Below are positions 5,264-12,979 of a stretch of DNA of 15,454 nt, in pieces. The position numbers and the translations under genes are program-made. The notes beneath the pieces are model-generated. The model saw nothing but the letters and a program-made list of their open reading frames with translations, ran no database searches and had not been told where the DNA came from. The first letter of the stretch is position 1. Every line of letters starts with the position of its first letter. Source of the stretch: SFEL01 sp964392455 (GTDB lineage Bacteria; Bacillota; Clostridia; Christensenellales; CAG-138); contig CAYMPG010000034.1 of NCBI GenBank assembly GCA_964392455.1, positions 1 to 15,454 of the forward strand. Direction: 5' to 3'.

Positions 5264-7100
5264 ATGTGCGGAATAGTTGGATTTACAGGTAAACAGAGTG
5301 CAGCGCCCATCCTTCTGGAGGGGCTTAAAAAGCTGGAATATCGCGGCTATGATTCAGCCGGTATCGCCGTGGAAAACAACGGCGCCATATCCCTTACCAA
5401 GGTCAGCGGACGGATAGCCAACCTGTGCGAAAAAACAAAGGACGGAAAGACCCTCCCCGGCGTATCCGGCATAGGCCATACCCGCTGGGCCACCCATGGC
5501 GCACCCACCGATATCAATGCCCACCCCCACATGAGCTGCGATGGCCGCTTTTCCGTGGTTCACAACGGCATTATCGAAAACTACATGGCCCTCCGTAAGG
5601 AGCTTATATCATCGGGCTACTCTTTCAGCAGCGAAACCGATACGGAGGTGATAGTTCACCTTGTGGAAATGTATTACTCAGGAGATTTCCGTCAGGCGGT
5701 CATGAAGGCCACCTCCCGCCTTGAGGGTACCTACGCCCTGGCGGTGCTGTGTGCAGACTGCCCCGGCAGGATAATGGTGGCAAGAGAATCCAGCCCCCTT
5801 ATACTTGGCATAGGCGTTGGGGAAAACTTCTTTTCCTCAGATGTTACCGCCCTTGTGGCCCATACGAGAAACGTAATGTATCTGGATGATGGAGAATTTG
5901 CAGAGCTTACCCCCGGCGGCATAACCATTTATGACTGCACGGGCACCCCCATCCATAAGCCGGTAAGCCGCATAACCTGGAGCATAGAGGCCGCCGAAAA
6001 GGGAGGCTATGAGCACTTTATGCTCAAGGAGATAATGGAGCAGCCCCGCGCAGTAAAGGCCGCCCTTACCCCCAGAATACAAAATGGCGGCATCGCCCTG
6101 GATGGCTTTGAGGTTACTGCCAGGGAGCTTGGCAGCATAAATAAGATAGTCATCACCGCCTGCGGCTCCGCTTACTATGCGGGCTGCGCCGCAAAGCATA
6201 CCATCGAGCGCCTGTGCGGCATACCGGTAGACGTGCAGCTTGCAAGCGAGCTGCGCTACTCTGAGCCGCTGATAGACAGCCACACCCTGCTGATAGTCCT
6301 CTCCCAATCCGGCGAAACGGCAGATACCATTGCCGCACTGAAGGAATGTAAAAAGCTGGGCGCAAAGACCATTTCCATAGTAAACGTGGTGGGCAGCACC
6401 ATTGCAAAGCTGTCTGACTACACCCTATATACCTGGGCGGGCCCCGAGATAGCCGTGGCCACCACCAAGGGCTACACCACCCAGCTTGCAGTGCTGTACC
6501 TTTTCGCAGTATATGCGGCAAATACATTGGGCCGCATTTCTGCCGATGAATACGCCCGCCTTATAGAGAAGCTTGAGGAGCTGCCCATGCTGATACAGCA
6601 GGCGCTGGACATGGGCGCTGCCCTGCCCCAGCTTGCAGCAAAGCATCACGGCGCTCATTCCGTTTTCTTCATTGGCCGCAATACGGATTATGCCGCCGCC
6701 CTTGAGGGTGCGCTGAAGATGAAGGAAATATCCTATATCCACGCAGAGGCCCATGCGGCAGGCGAGCTCAAGCACGGCACCATTGCCCTAATAGACGAGG
6801 GGCAGCCTGTAATAGCCCTGTGCTGCAACAGCCGTGTGGCCGAAAAGACCATGAACAACATCGTNNNNNNNNNNGGAGGTCAAGGCCCGTGGGGCACAGG
6901 TGCTGGCCCTTACCGTAAAGGGAGACCGCACCATTGCCGCCCATGCAGATGAGATAATCAGCATACCCCCGGTGGAACCCCTTTTCCAGAATATAGTGGA
7001 GGTCATTCCCCTGCAGCTACTGGCCTACTATACTGCAAGGGAAAAGGGTTGCGATATAGATAAGCCCAAAAACCTTGCAAAATCCGTCACCGTGGAATAG
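5264..7100 (+). CDS. glmS: Glutamine:fructose-6-phosphate aminotransferase (isomerising), interrupted only by an N run
   Basis: This makes glucosamine-6-phosphate from fructose-6-phosphate and glutamine, the entry to peptidoglycan and UDP-GlcNAc synthesis. The start at 5264 is fixed by Cys2, the N-terminal nucleophile of the glutaminase domain (MCGIVGFTG). Also present are GHTRWATHG (71-79), VVHNGIIENY (98-107) and SSETDTEVI (122-130). Two SIS sugar-isomerase domains follow, with CGSAYYAG (300-307), LSQSGETADT (346-355), ATTKGYTTQ (399-407) and EGALKMKEISYIHAEAHAAG (481-500). The gene ends in the family-typical KNLAKSVTVE. Ten Ns at 6865-6874 shift the frame. Deleting them joins ...MNNI to VEVKARGAQ in frame, with the spacing expected for the family, giving 608 residues (E. 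coli GlmS has 609). The gene is therefore almost certainly intact. AAAGGAG precedes the start by five bases. Confidence 0.95.
6865..6874. other. Assembly gap of 10 Ns within glmS
   Basis: Ten consecutive Ns interrupt codon 534 of glmS. The real missing length is probably zero: bases on either side join as ATC-GTG-GAG-GTC-AAG (Ile-Val-Glu-Val-Lys), matching the GlmS NI-x-EVxARG segment without insertion or deletion. The Ns look like a fixed-length scaffolding placeholder. Confidence 0.9.
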
Positions 7101-7125
7101 GCCGGAAGATTCCCTTTATGTAAGC

Positions 7126-7172
7126 AAGCATCCCTCCGCATATGCGGAGGGATGCTTTATATTGTGCTTTTA
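7126..7172 (+). terminator. Strong terminator after glmS (32-bp perfect palindrome)
   Basis: The palindrome at 7126-7157 begins AAGCATCCCTCCGC and gives a stem of up to 14 bp with an ATAT loop. It is followed by TTATATTGTGCTTTT on the plus strand. It lies between the convergent ends of glmS and the surface protein gene. It may also serve the minus strand, where the T-run is weaker. Confidence 0.85.
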
Positions 7173-7179
7173 TGTCGGT

Positions 7180-8739
7180 TTACAGGCCCAGCCATTCTGC
7201 CACAGCGGCCCAGAGAGGCATATCGCCGGTTTTAGGTATGGCTATCTCAGTGCAGCGTGCGTTGGCATCGGGGGTGAAGCTTGCGGTAACGCTGGCCCCC
7301 TGCCACCTTACGGTCACCCACCTTGCGCCGGGATCAAGGCAGCTTACGGTAAAGCTGCTGCCATCTCCCACAAAGGCCACAGGCGTACCATCTATCTCCA
7401 CGGAAAGGGGAGTCTGCGCCCGTGATGTGGCAAAGCTGTTGCCGCCGGTATAGCGGAGGGTGGTATTCCCGCCTGTTACCGGGGCGGCTGCACCGCATAT
7501 GCTGCACAGGCCATCGGTATAGCCATCCGGGTGGGGGCATACATGGCGGCAGGCAGGACATACTCCATTGATGCTGAGGAGTGTTCCATTCTGTTTCTTA
7601 TGGGCGCAGGGCTTTACGCTAAGGCCGGCCATTGACCTGACATCGCCCAGGGGCACAGGGTTTCCATCCGTATCGTGGTAGGCATAGCCCTCAGGCAGAA
7701 GGCTGGCCGGGTCTATCGTTGTGCCGGATTGTACTTTGGGCAGGCTGCCCTCACGGAGCTTTAGGGTGCCGCCGGATGCATTAAGGTCGCCCTTCATCAG
7801 CACCCCCTGGGCATCCTTGCCCTTCACCTCTCCGCCGGATATATTCAAACTGCCATCGATATCCCATTCTTCCCTGTTACCGGTGCCGGTTATGGTGACT
7901 GTGCCCCGCTCTGCGGTAACAGCAGTATTCTTATTCGCCGGGCTGCCCACCTCCAGGCTGCCGCTTATGCCGCAGCTTTTGCCGGTAACGCCGCTGCCGC
8001 TCATACTCACGCTGCCGCCTGTGGCCTTAAGGGTACCGCCATTCACCTTTATCGCACCGCCGTTGCACTTTATGCCGCAGCTTTCGCCGGTGGCGCCATC
8101 CTTGGTGGATGTGATATTGCCGCCGCTCACCGTAAGCGAGCCGCCATTTATGGTTACAGAAGAATCGGTTATCGTATGCATGCCGTAGCTTGTCGGATTT
8201 GAATATGCTGTATTGGTATAGGCCTGGCAGTTTGCTACAACATTGCCGCCGTTTATTGTCAATCTTGCGTTATGACAAACCTCAATGGCAAATACGTTTA
8301 GTATGCCATACTCAGAACTCTCATCTTTATGGCCGTTCTGTACTACCAGCCTACCGGTGCCCTGTGATTGGCCATATATGGTTAGGCGACCTCCGCCTCC
8401 TCCTATGTAAACGCAATCTCTTACAGTCAACGTAGCTCCGTCACAGAGAATAAGATGAATCTTCGATACACCATCATCGGCGGCAAAAAGTCTACCATTG
8501 ATTGTAGCGTTCCCTTTGATAACCACATATTTTATACCTGTCTCTGTACCGGCAGCGTTCCAAAGAACATTGCCGTCTATAGTGTCTTCCAGTGTATCAT
8601 AGCTGCCGCTGGTCAGGGTTTGCGTATTGCCGTCTGCATCGATATAATCAATATCCCCCGTGGCAGCCCACGCCCCGGCGGGCAGCAGGGTAAGAGCGAG
8701 GGCCATGGTCAGCAGCAGGGGCAAAAGTCTTTTCTTCAT
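7180..8739 (-). CDS. Secreted repeat-rich surface protein with truncated PKTGD sorting motif
   Basis: A 519-residue protein of unknown function. It has a signal peptide (MKKR, a hydrophobic core, and cleavage probably after Ala-Trp-Ala at 23-25). Residues about 70-330 are rich in short beta-strand repeats of the type LTINGGNV, VTINGGSLTVSGG, IKVNGGTLKATGG and LNISGGEV, which suggest a right-handed beta-helix or carbohydrate-binding surface domain. Residues 378-415 contain a cysteine cluster with two Cys-x2-Cys pairs (394/397 and 412/415), resembling a small zinc ribbon common in such gut surface proteins. Residues 425-495 look like an Ig-like beta domain. IPKTGD at 501-506 resembles a sortase motif, but only 13 residues follow and no basic tail is present. 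The start at 8739 has GAGGAAAG upstream. The ligand and role, such as adhesion or glycan binding, are inference. Confidence 0.8.
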   Translation of the reverse strand: MKKRLLPLLLTMALALTLLPAGAWAATGDIDYIDADGNTQTLTSGSYDTLEDTIDGNVLWNAAGTETGIKYVVIKGNATINGRLFAADDGVSKIHLILCDGATLTVRDCVYIGGGGGRLTIYGQSQGTGRLVVQNGHKDESSEYGILNVFAIEVCHNARLTINGGNVVANCQAYTNTAYSNPTSYGMHTITDSSVTINGGSLTVSGGNITSTKDGATGESCGIKCNGGAIKVNGGTLKATGGSVSMSGSGVTGKSCGISGSLEVGSPANKNTAVTAERGTVTITGTGNREEWDIDGSLNISGGEVKGKDAQGVLMKGDLNASGGTLKLREGSLPKVQSGTTIDPASLLPEGYAYHDTDGNPVPLGDVRSMAGLSVKPCAHKKQNGTLLSINGVCPACRHVCPHPDGYTDGLCSICGAAAPVTGGNTTLRYTGGNSFATSRAQTPLSVEIDGTPVAFVGDGSSFTVSCLDPGARWVTVRWQGASVTASFTPDANARCTEIAIPKTGDMPLWAAVAEWLGL

Positions 8740-8803
8740 GGTGCAGCTTTCCTCATGCCGCCTCCCCTCCCACGGGAAGCGCAGATTTTTTTATGAAAGG
8801 GGA

Positions 8804-8830
8804 TTGCATGGGGATAATATCCCCATGCAA
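8804..8830. repeat. Palindrome A in the surface protein leader
   Basis: A 12-bp perfect stem, TTGCATGGGGAT against ATCCCCATGCAA, around an AAT loop. Its right arm shares four bases (8827-8830) with palindrome B, so the two hairpins cannot both form completely. On the minus strand it lies about 65 bases upstream of the start codon. Confidence 0.7.
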
Positions 8831-8854
8831 GGGAGTACTCCCTTGCTTTTTATT
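8827..8854 (+). terminator. Palindrome B with T-run, intrinsic-terminator-like on the plus strand
   Basis: A 20-bp perfect palindrome beginning GCAAGGGAGT (8827-8846) is followed directly by TTTTTATT. In form it is a plus-strand intrinsic terminator. The gene to its left runs the other way, so it would stop only antisense or stray transcripts before the GH94 operon. Alternatively its main role is as a hairpin in the minus-strand leader. Confidence 0.5.
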
Positions 8855-8855
8855 C

Positions 8856-8876
8856 GCTCCGGGGCCTCCCCGGGGC
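8856..8876. repeat. Palindrome C in the surface protein leader
   Basis: GCTCCGGGG and CCCCGGGGC pair around CCT, a GC-rich 9-bp stem with one G-U wobble. It is the first hairpin a minus-strand transcript from the promoter at 8896-8924 would contain. Confidence 0.55.
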
Positions 8877-8895
8877 ACAGCTTTATAATGCCATA

Positions 8896-8924
8896 ATTAT
8901 AAGCCTCCTTTTTCAATTATACAA
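8896..8924 (-). promoter_or_regulatory. SigA-type promoter of the surface protein gene
   Basis: On the minus strand TTGTAT (8924-8919) is followed after 17 bases by TATAAT (8901-8896). This predicts a leader of about 150 bases holding palindromes C, B and A. Confidence 0.65.
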
Positions 8925-9015
8925 CCATTCCATAATGCAAATATATGGCAAAATTGCGTTAATACAGGGCGCCCGCATCCTGGCAACCACAGACAAGATT
9001 CTGCAACCACCGTCC

Positions 9016-9044
9016 TACCCTTTGGGCGATATTTTCGCTATACT
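9016..9044 (+). promoter_or_regulatory. Probable promoter of the phosphorylase-mutase operon
   Basis: TATACT (9039-9044) is a good -10. Seventeen bases upstream is TACCCT (9016-9021) rather than a TTGACA-like -35, as before the HAD gene. It may need an activator. Confidence 0.4.
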
Positions 9045-9083
9045 GAAGCTACCATAATCTGACCAAACTGGGAGGGTCTTGCC

Positions 9084-11465
9084 ATGCGCTATGGATATTT
9101 TGACAATGAACACCGGGAATATGTGATAGACCGGGTGGATGTACCTGTTTCCTGGACAAACTATATAGGTCTTAAGGATATGTACGGCGTATTCAACCAC
9201 ACTGCGGGAGGATACCTGCTATATAAATCCCCGGAATATCACCGCATAACCCGCTTCCGCCCCAATGGGGTGCCCATGGATGGCCCGGGCCACTATGTAT
9301 ATCTCAGGGATGAGGATACGGGGGATTTCTGGAGCATTTCCTGGCAGCCTGTTGGCAAGCCAAAGGAGCATTACCAGTGCCGCCACGGGCTTAGCTATTG
9401 CAGCTATCAGTGCGATTACAGCAATATCAATGCCCGGCAAACCCTCTTTGTGGCCATGGATGACCCTGTGGAAATATGGGATGTGAAGCTCTGCAATGAT
9501 TCCGGCAGGCCCCGCAGGCTGTCCGTTTACTCCTATGTGGAATTCAGCTTCCACCATATCGATATGGATAACCGGAATTTCCAGATGAGCCTCTATGCTG
9601 CGGGCAGCCGGTATGAGGATGGGGTGATAGAGCATGACCTTTACTATGAGGAGGACGGCTATCAGTTTTTCACCTCCAACTTTGCCCCGGATGGATTTGA
9701 CTGCCTGAGGGATTGCTTTATTGGCCCATACCGCACAGAGCGCAACCCGCTTACGGTGGAAACAGGCGAATGTAGTGGTTCCTTTCAGAAGGGCGGCAAT
9801 CACTGCGGCTGCCTGAAAAAGCTCATTGAGCTTCAGCCCGGAGAGGAAGTGCGGCTCATATACCTGCTGGGCGAGGGTGGCGTTGCAGAGGGCAAGGCCA
9901 TGCGGCAAAAGTATACCGCCGAAAGGGTGGATTCGGATTTTGCAAGGCTTGCGGATTTCTGGGATAAGAAGCTGGCCTGCCTGCAGGTCTCCACGCCAAA
10001 CGAGGGGATGAACACCGAGCTTAATATATGGAACCTGTATCAGAGCGAGATAAACGTAATGTTTTCCCGGTTCACCTCCTTTATAGAGGTAGGAGGCCGC
10101 ACCGGCCTTGGCTATCGGGATACGGCTCAGGATGCCATGATGGTGCCCCACTCCAATCCTGAAAAGTGCCGCAGCCGCCTGGTGGAGCTTATGCGGGCCC
10201 TTACACGGCAGGGCTACGGGCTGCACCTGTTTGAGCCCAGGTGGTTTGAAAAGGATGAAAAGCAGCAATCCTTCAAATCTCCCACGGTTATCCCCACCCC
10301 GGATAAGAGCCAGATAGTTCATGGGCTGAAGGATGCCTGTGCAGACGATGCCCTGTGGCTGGTAAGCAGCATAGTTCAGTATATAAAGGAAACAGGCGAG
10401 CTTGATTTTGTAAATGAAGTGATCACCTATGCAGACGGCGGCGAGGGCACGGTGTATGACCACATGAAGGCCATACTGGACTTTTCCGCCCGGGAAGTGG
10501 GCCAAAGCGGCATCTGCAAGGGCCTCCGGGCAGACTGGAACGACTGCCTTAATCTTGGCGGCGGTGAAAGCGCCATGGTAAGCTTCCTCCACTACTGGGC
10601 CATAGGCAATTTTGTATCCCTTGCCAAACGGCTGGGCCGGGAGGAGGATGCTGCCCGCTACAGCGCCATGGGCGAAAACATAAAGGCCATATGCGAGCGG
10701 GTGCTGTGGGATGGAAAGTGGTACATCCGGGGCATCACTGCCGATGGCCGGAAGATAGGCACCCAGCAGGATACCGAGGGGCGGGTACACATGGAAAGCA
10801 ACACCTGGGCAGTGCTCAGCGGCGTTGCAGATGCGGAGCGTGGCAAAGCCGCCATGGACAGCGTGGATGAATACCTCTATACGGAATACGGTCTGATGCT
10901 CAATGCGCCCTGCTTCCATACGGTGGATGACAGCATTGGCTTTGTTACCCGGGTATACCCGGGGCTTAAGGAAAACGGCTCCATTTTCAGCCATCCAAAC
11001 CCCTGGGCATGGTGCGCCGAGGCCATACTGGGCCGTGGCAGCCGGGCCATGAAGTTTTATAACGCCCTCTGCCCCGCCCTGCAAAACGACAAAATAGAAA
11101 TACGCCAGGCAGAGCCCTACAGCTACTGTCAGTTTATAGCCGGGCGGGATCATACCGCCTTTGGCCGGGCCAATCATCCCTTTATGACCGGCTCCTCCGG
11201 CTGGGCCTATTATGCTGCCACTCAATATCTGCTTGGCATACTGCCGGACTTTGACAGGCTGGTGATAGACCCCTGCATACCTGCCGACTGGAAGGAATTT
11301 TCCGTGCAGCGCAAATGGCGGGGCGCATGGTATCACATACACGTGATAAACCCGGCAGGGGTGGAAAAGGGCGTAAAGGAGCTGCAGCTAAATGGAGCGG
11401 CAGTGGAGGCCATTCCTGTGCAGCAGCCCGGCACCACTGCCGAGATAAAGGTCATTATGGGCTAA
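9084..11465 (+). CDS. GH94 phosphorylase, N,N'-diacetylchitobiose phosphorylase-like
   Basis: An inverting glycoside phosphorylase of 793 residues, cytoplasmic (no signal peptide). It would split a beta-1,4 disaccharide with phosphate to an alpha-sugar 1-phosphate and a free sugar. The family layout is visible: an N-terminal beta-sandwich (REYVI, NTAGGY-like HTAGGYLLY at 39-47), a linker, then the (alpha/alpha)6 barrel with GLGYRDTAQD (341-350), GICKGLRADWNDCLNLGGGE (476-495; Asp484 as general acid), SHPNPWAW (636-643) and TGSSGWAYY (702-710). From remembered sequences, GLGYRDTAQD and HGLKDACADDALWLV match chitobiose phosphorylase of Vibrio. Cellobiose phosphorylases have GMGFRDSNQD and a different loop there. 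Arg345, His637 and Thr702-Gly703 fit the phosphate-binding residues. GGGAGGG lies seven bases upstream. Cellobiose or another disaccharide remains possible. Confidence 0.9.
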   Translation: MRYGYFDNEHREYVIDRVDVPVSWTNYIGLKDMYGVFNHTAGGYLLYKSPEYHRITRFRPNGVPMDGPGHYVYLRDEDTGDFWSISWQPVGKPKEHYQCRHGLSYCSYQCDYSNINARQTLFVAMDDPVEIWDVKLCNDSGRPRRLSVYSYVEFSFHHIDMDNRNFQMSLYAAGSRYEDGVIEHDLYYEEDGYQFFTSNFAPDGFDCLRDCFIGPYRTERNPLTVETGECSGSFQKGGNHCGCLKKLIELQPGEEVRLIYLLGEGGVAEGKAMRQKYTAERVDSDFARLADFWDKKLACLQVSTPNEGMNTELNIWNLYQSEINVMFSRFTSFIEVGGRTGLGYRDTAQDAMMVPHSNPEKCRSRLVELMRALTRQGYGLHLFEPRWFEKDEKQQSFKSPTVIPTPDKSQIVHGLKDACADDALWLVSSIVQYIKETGELDFVNEVITYADGGEGTVYDHMKAILDFSAREVGQSGICKGLRADWNDCLNLGGGESAMVSFLHYWAIGNFVSLAKRLGREEDAARYSAMGENIKAICERVLWDGKWYIRGITADGRKIGTQQDTEGRVHMESNTWAVLSGVADAERGKAAMDSVDEYLYTEYGLMLNAPCFHTVDDSIGFVTRVYPGLKENGSIFSHPNPWAWCAEAILGRGSRAMKFYNALCPALQNDKIEIRQAEPYSYCQFIAGRDHTAFGRANHPFMTGSSGWAYYAATQYLLGILPDFDRLVIDPCIPADWKEFSVQRKWRGAWYHIHVINPAGVEKGVKELQLNGAAVEAIPVQQPGTTAEIKVIMG

Positions 11466-11478
11466 GGAGGATTTAGCT

Positions 11479-12891
11479 ATGATTCGATTTGGAACCGGCG
11501 GCTGGAGAGCCATAATTGCCGATGAGTTTACCAAGGAAAACATCCGCCTGCTGACCGGCGGGCTGTGCCTGCTGATGGAGGAGGAGGGCTACGGCGGCTG
11601 CCGGGTATGCCTGGGATACGACAGGCGGTTCCTTTCCAAGGAGGCCATGTTCTGGGCGGCAGAGGTGCTGGCAGGGTATGGCTTCCGGCCATATGTTATC
11701 AATCGCTCCGCCCCCACTCCCCTCATCATGTTCACCGTAAAGAGGATGGATACCCCATACGGCCTTGCAATCACCGCCAGCCACAATCCTGCCATTTACA
11801 ATGGCATCAAGGTATTTACCCATGGCGGCCGTGATGCAGATCAGGCCGTTACCAAGCGAATAGAAGAAAAGATAGATACCCTGCGGCCTGAGGACGTAAA
11901 AAGCATTCCCTATGCCGAAGCCCTTGCCCAGGGCATAGTGGAGGAGGGCTATCCCTTCAATGAATATATAGACAGCGTGCTGAGCCTTGTGGATGTAAAG
12001 ACCATACAGCGCTCACGGCTGCGTATAGCTCTTGACCCCATGTACGGCGTGAGCCACAGCAGCCTGCGTACCATACTGCTCACCTGCCGCTGCGATGTGG
12101 ATGTTATCCACGAGCAGCATGATACACTTTTCGGCGGCCGTATGCCTGCCCCCAGTGCCGATGCGCTGCGGATGCTGTCAGGGTATGTGGTGGAAAACCA
12201 CTGCGATCTTGGCATTGCCACAGATGGCGATGCGGACAGGCTGGGCGTTGTAGATGAAAAAGGGAATTACCTCCACCCAAATACCCTGCTTGTGCTGCTG
12301 TACTACTATCTGCTCCAATACAGGGGCTGGCATGGCCCCTGCGTCCGCAATAACTCCACCACCCATCTGCTGGACAGGGTGGCGGCAGCCTTTGGCGAAG
12401 AGTGTTTCGAAGTCCCCGTGGGGTTTAAGCATATCTCCTCCAAGATGGCGGAGAGCGGCGCCATTATAGGCGGCGAGTCCTCGGGCGGCCTGGCAGTACG
12501 GGGGCATATTGCGGGCAAGGATGGTATTTACGCCTCCGCCCTGCTTGTGGAGATGCTGGCAGTGACCGGCAAGACCGTTGCCCAGCTCCACCGGGAAATA
12601 ATGGAAAAATACGGCGAGCTTTGCTATGCGGAGGCAGCAATAGCCACCAGCGCCGAGAAAAAGCCCCTGCTGCAAAAACGTGTCATGGAGGAGGCTACCA
12701 TGCCCTGCTTTGGCGGGGAAATACAGCGCATTTCCCATGAGGATGGGTGCAAGGTATACTTTGCCGATGGGAGCTGGGTCATTTGCCGCTTCTCAGGCAC
12801 CGAGCCCCTTCTCCGCTTTGCCGCAGAGGGCAGCACCCAGGAGCAGGCGCAGGGGTATATCGATACTTGGCGCAGGACGCTTGGAATTTAA
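11479..12891 (+). CDS. Phosphohexomutase (GlcNAc-1-P or glucose-1-P to 6-P)
   Basis: An alpha-D-phosphohexomutase of 470 residues. It has ITASHNPAIYNGIK at 98-111 (Ser101 carries the phosphate), the Mg2+ loop DGDADR at 249-254, the sugar-specificity loop GGESSGG at 331-337 and the phosphate-binding RFSGTEPLLR at 437-446. The N terminus MIRFGTGGWRA resembles the mutase paired with chitobiose phosphorylase in the Vibrio chitobiose operon, as I remember it. The start lies 13 bases after the phosphorylase stop, and the ribosome binding site AAGGAGG overlaps that stop, so the two are cotranscribed and tightly coupled. Its job is to turn the phosphorylase's sugar 1-phosphate into the 6-phosphate for catabolism. 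The substrate (GlcNAc-1-P, glucose-1-P or mannose-1-P) cannot be settled from motifs. A strong terminator follows. Confidence 0.9.
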   Translation: MIRFGTGGWRAIIADEFTKENIRLLTGGLCLLMEEEGYGGCRVCLGYDRRFLSKEAMFWAAEVLAGYGFRPYVINRSAPTPLIMFTVKRMDTPYGLAITASHNPAIYNGIKVFTHGGRDADQAVTKRIEEKIDTLRPEDVKSIPYAEALAQGIVEEGYPFNEYIDSVLSLVDVKTIQRSRLRIALDPMYGVSHSSLRTILLTCRCDVDVIHEQHDTLFGGRMPAPSADALRMLSGYVVENHCDLGIATDGDADRLGVVDEKGNYLHPNTLLVLLYYYLLQYRGWHGPCVRNNSTTHLLDRVAAAFGEECFEVPVGFKHISSKMAESGAIIGGESSGGLAVRGHIAGKDGIYASALLVEMLAVTGKTVAQLHREIMEKYGELCYAEAAIATSAEKKPLLQKRVMEEATMPCFGGEIQRISHEDGCKVYFADGSWVICRFSGTEPLLRFAAEGSTQEQAQGYIDTWRRTLGI

Positions 12892-12900
12892 AAAAAACGC

Positions 12901-12938
12901 AGAAGCGCTTTCCATATAAGAAAGCGCTTCTATTTTTT
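12901..12938 (+). terminator. Intrinsic terminator of the phosphorylase-mutase operon
   Basis: AGAAGCGCTTTC and GAAAGCGCTTCT form a perfect 12-bp stem with a CATATAA loop. It is followed by ATTTTTT and preceded by a run of A, so it could also work in reverse. Confidence 0.92.
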
Positions 12939-12947
12939 GCAAAACTA

Positions 12948-12956
12948 TGGTATAAG
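12948..12956 (+). promoter_or_regulatory. Possible extended -10 for the sensor kinase gene
   Basis: TGgTATAAG lies between the terminator and the kinase start, about 24 bases before the ATG. No good -35 is present and the terminator hairpin occupies that position, so this is a weak call. It shares TATGGTAT with the HAD gene's -10 region. Confidence 0.3.
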
Positions 12957-12979
12957 GGAAAGAAAAAAGGGCTGATACC

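Larger units (their letters stand above)
8740..9083. other. Divergent intergenic region between the surface protein and GH94 genes (344 bases)
   Basis: No gene is supported. The region contains the surface protein promoter (8896-8924), its hairpin-rich leader (8804-8876) and the presumed GH94 promoter (9016-9044). Between 8925 and 9015 I see nothing definite. The small plus-strand ORFs at 8455-8896 run mostly antisense to the surface gene and across the hairpins, and are not credible. Confidence 0.6.

Noticed and set aside
6863..6952. glmS as a frameshifted pseudogene
   Set aside because: The frame change is caused by the 10-N placeholder. The sequence on both sides is intact and joins in frame when the Ns are removed.
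7600..8300. Repetitive GCC/GGC-rich pattern as a DNA repeat or CRISPR-like array
   Set aside because: The periodicity reflects protein-level beta-strand repeats (INGG/SGG). The DNA units are irregular in length and sequence.
9219..11342. A 707-codon open frame on the minus strand inside the GH94 gene
   Set aside because: It lies entirely antisense to a clearly conserved GH94 enzyme, has no recognisable domain, and arises from the codon bias of the sense strand.
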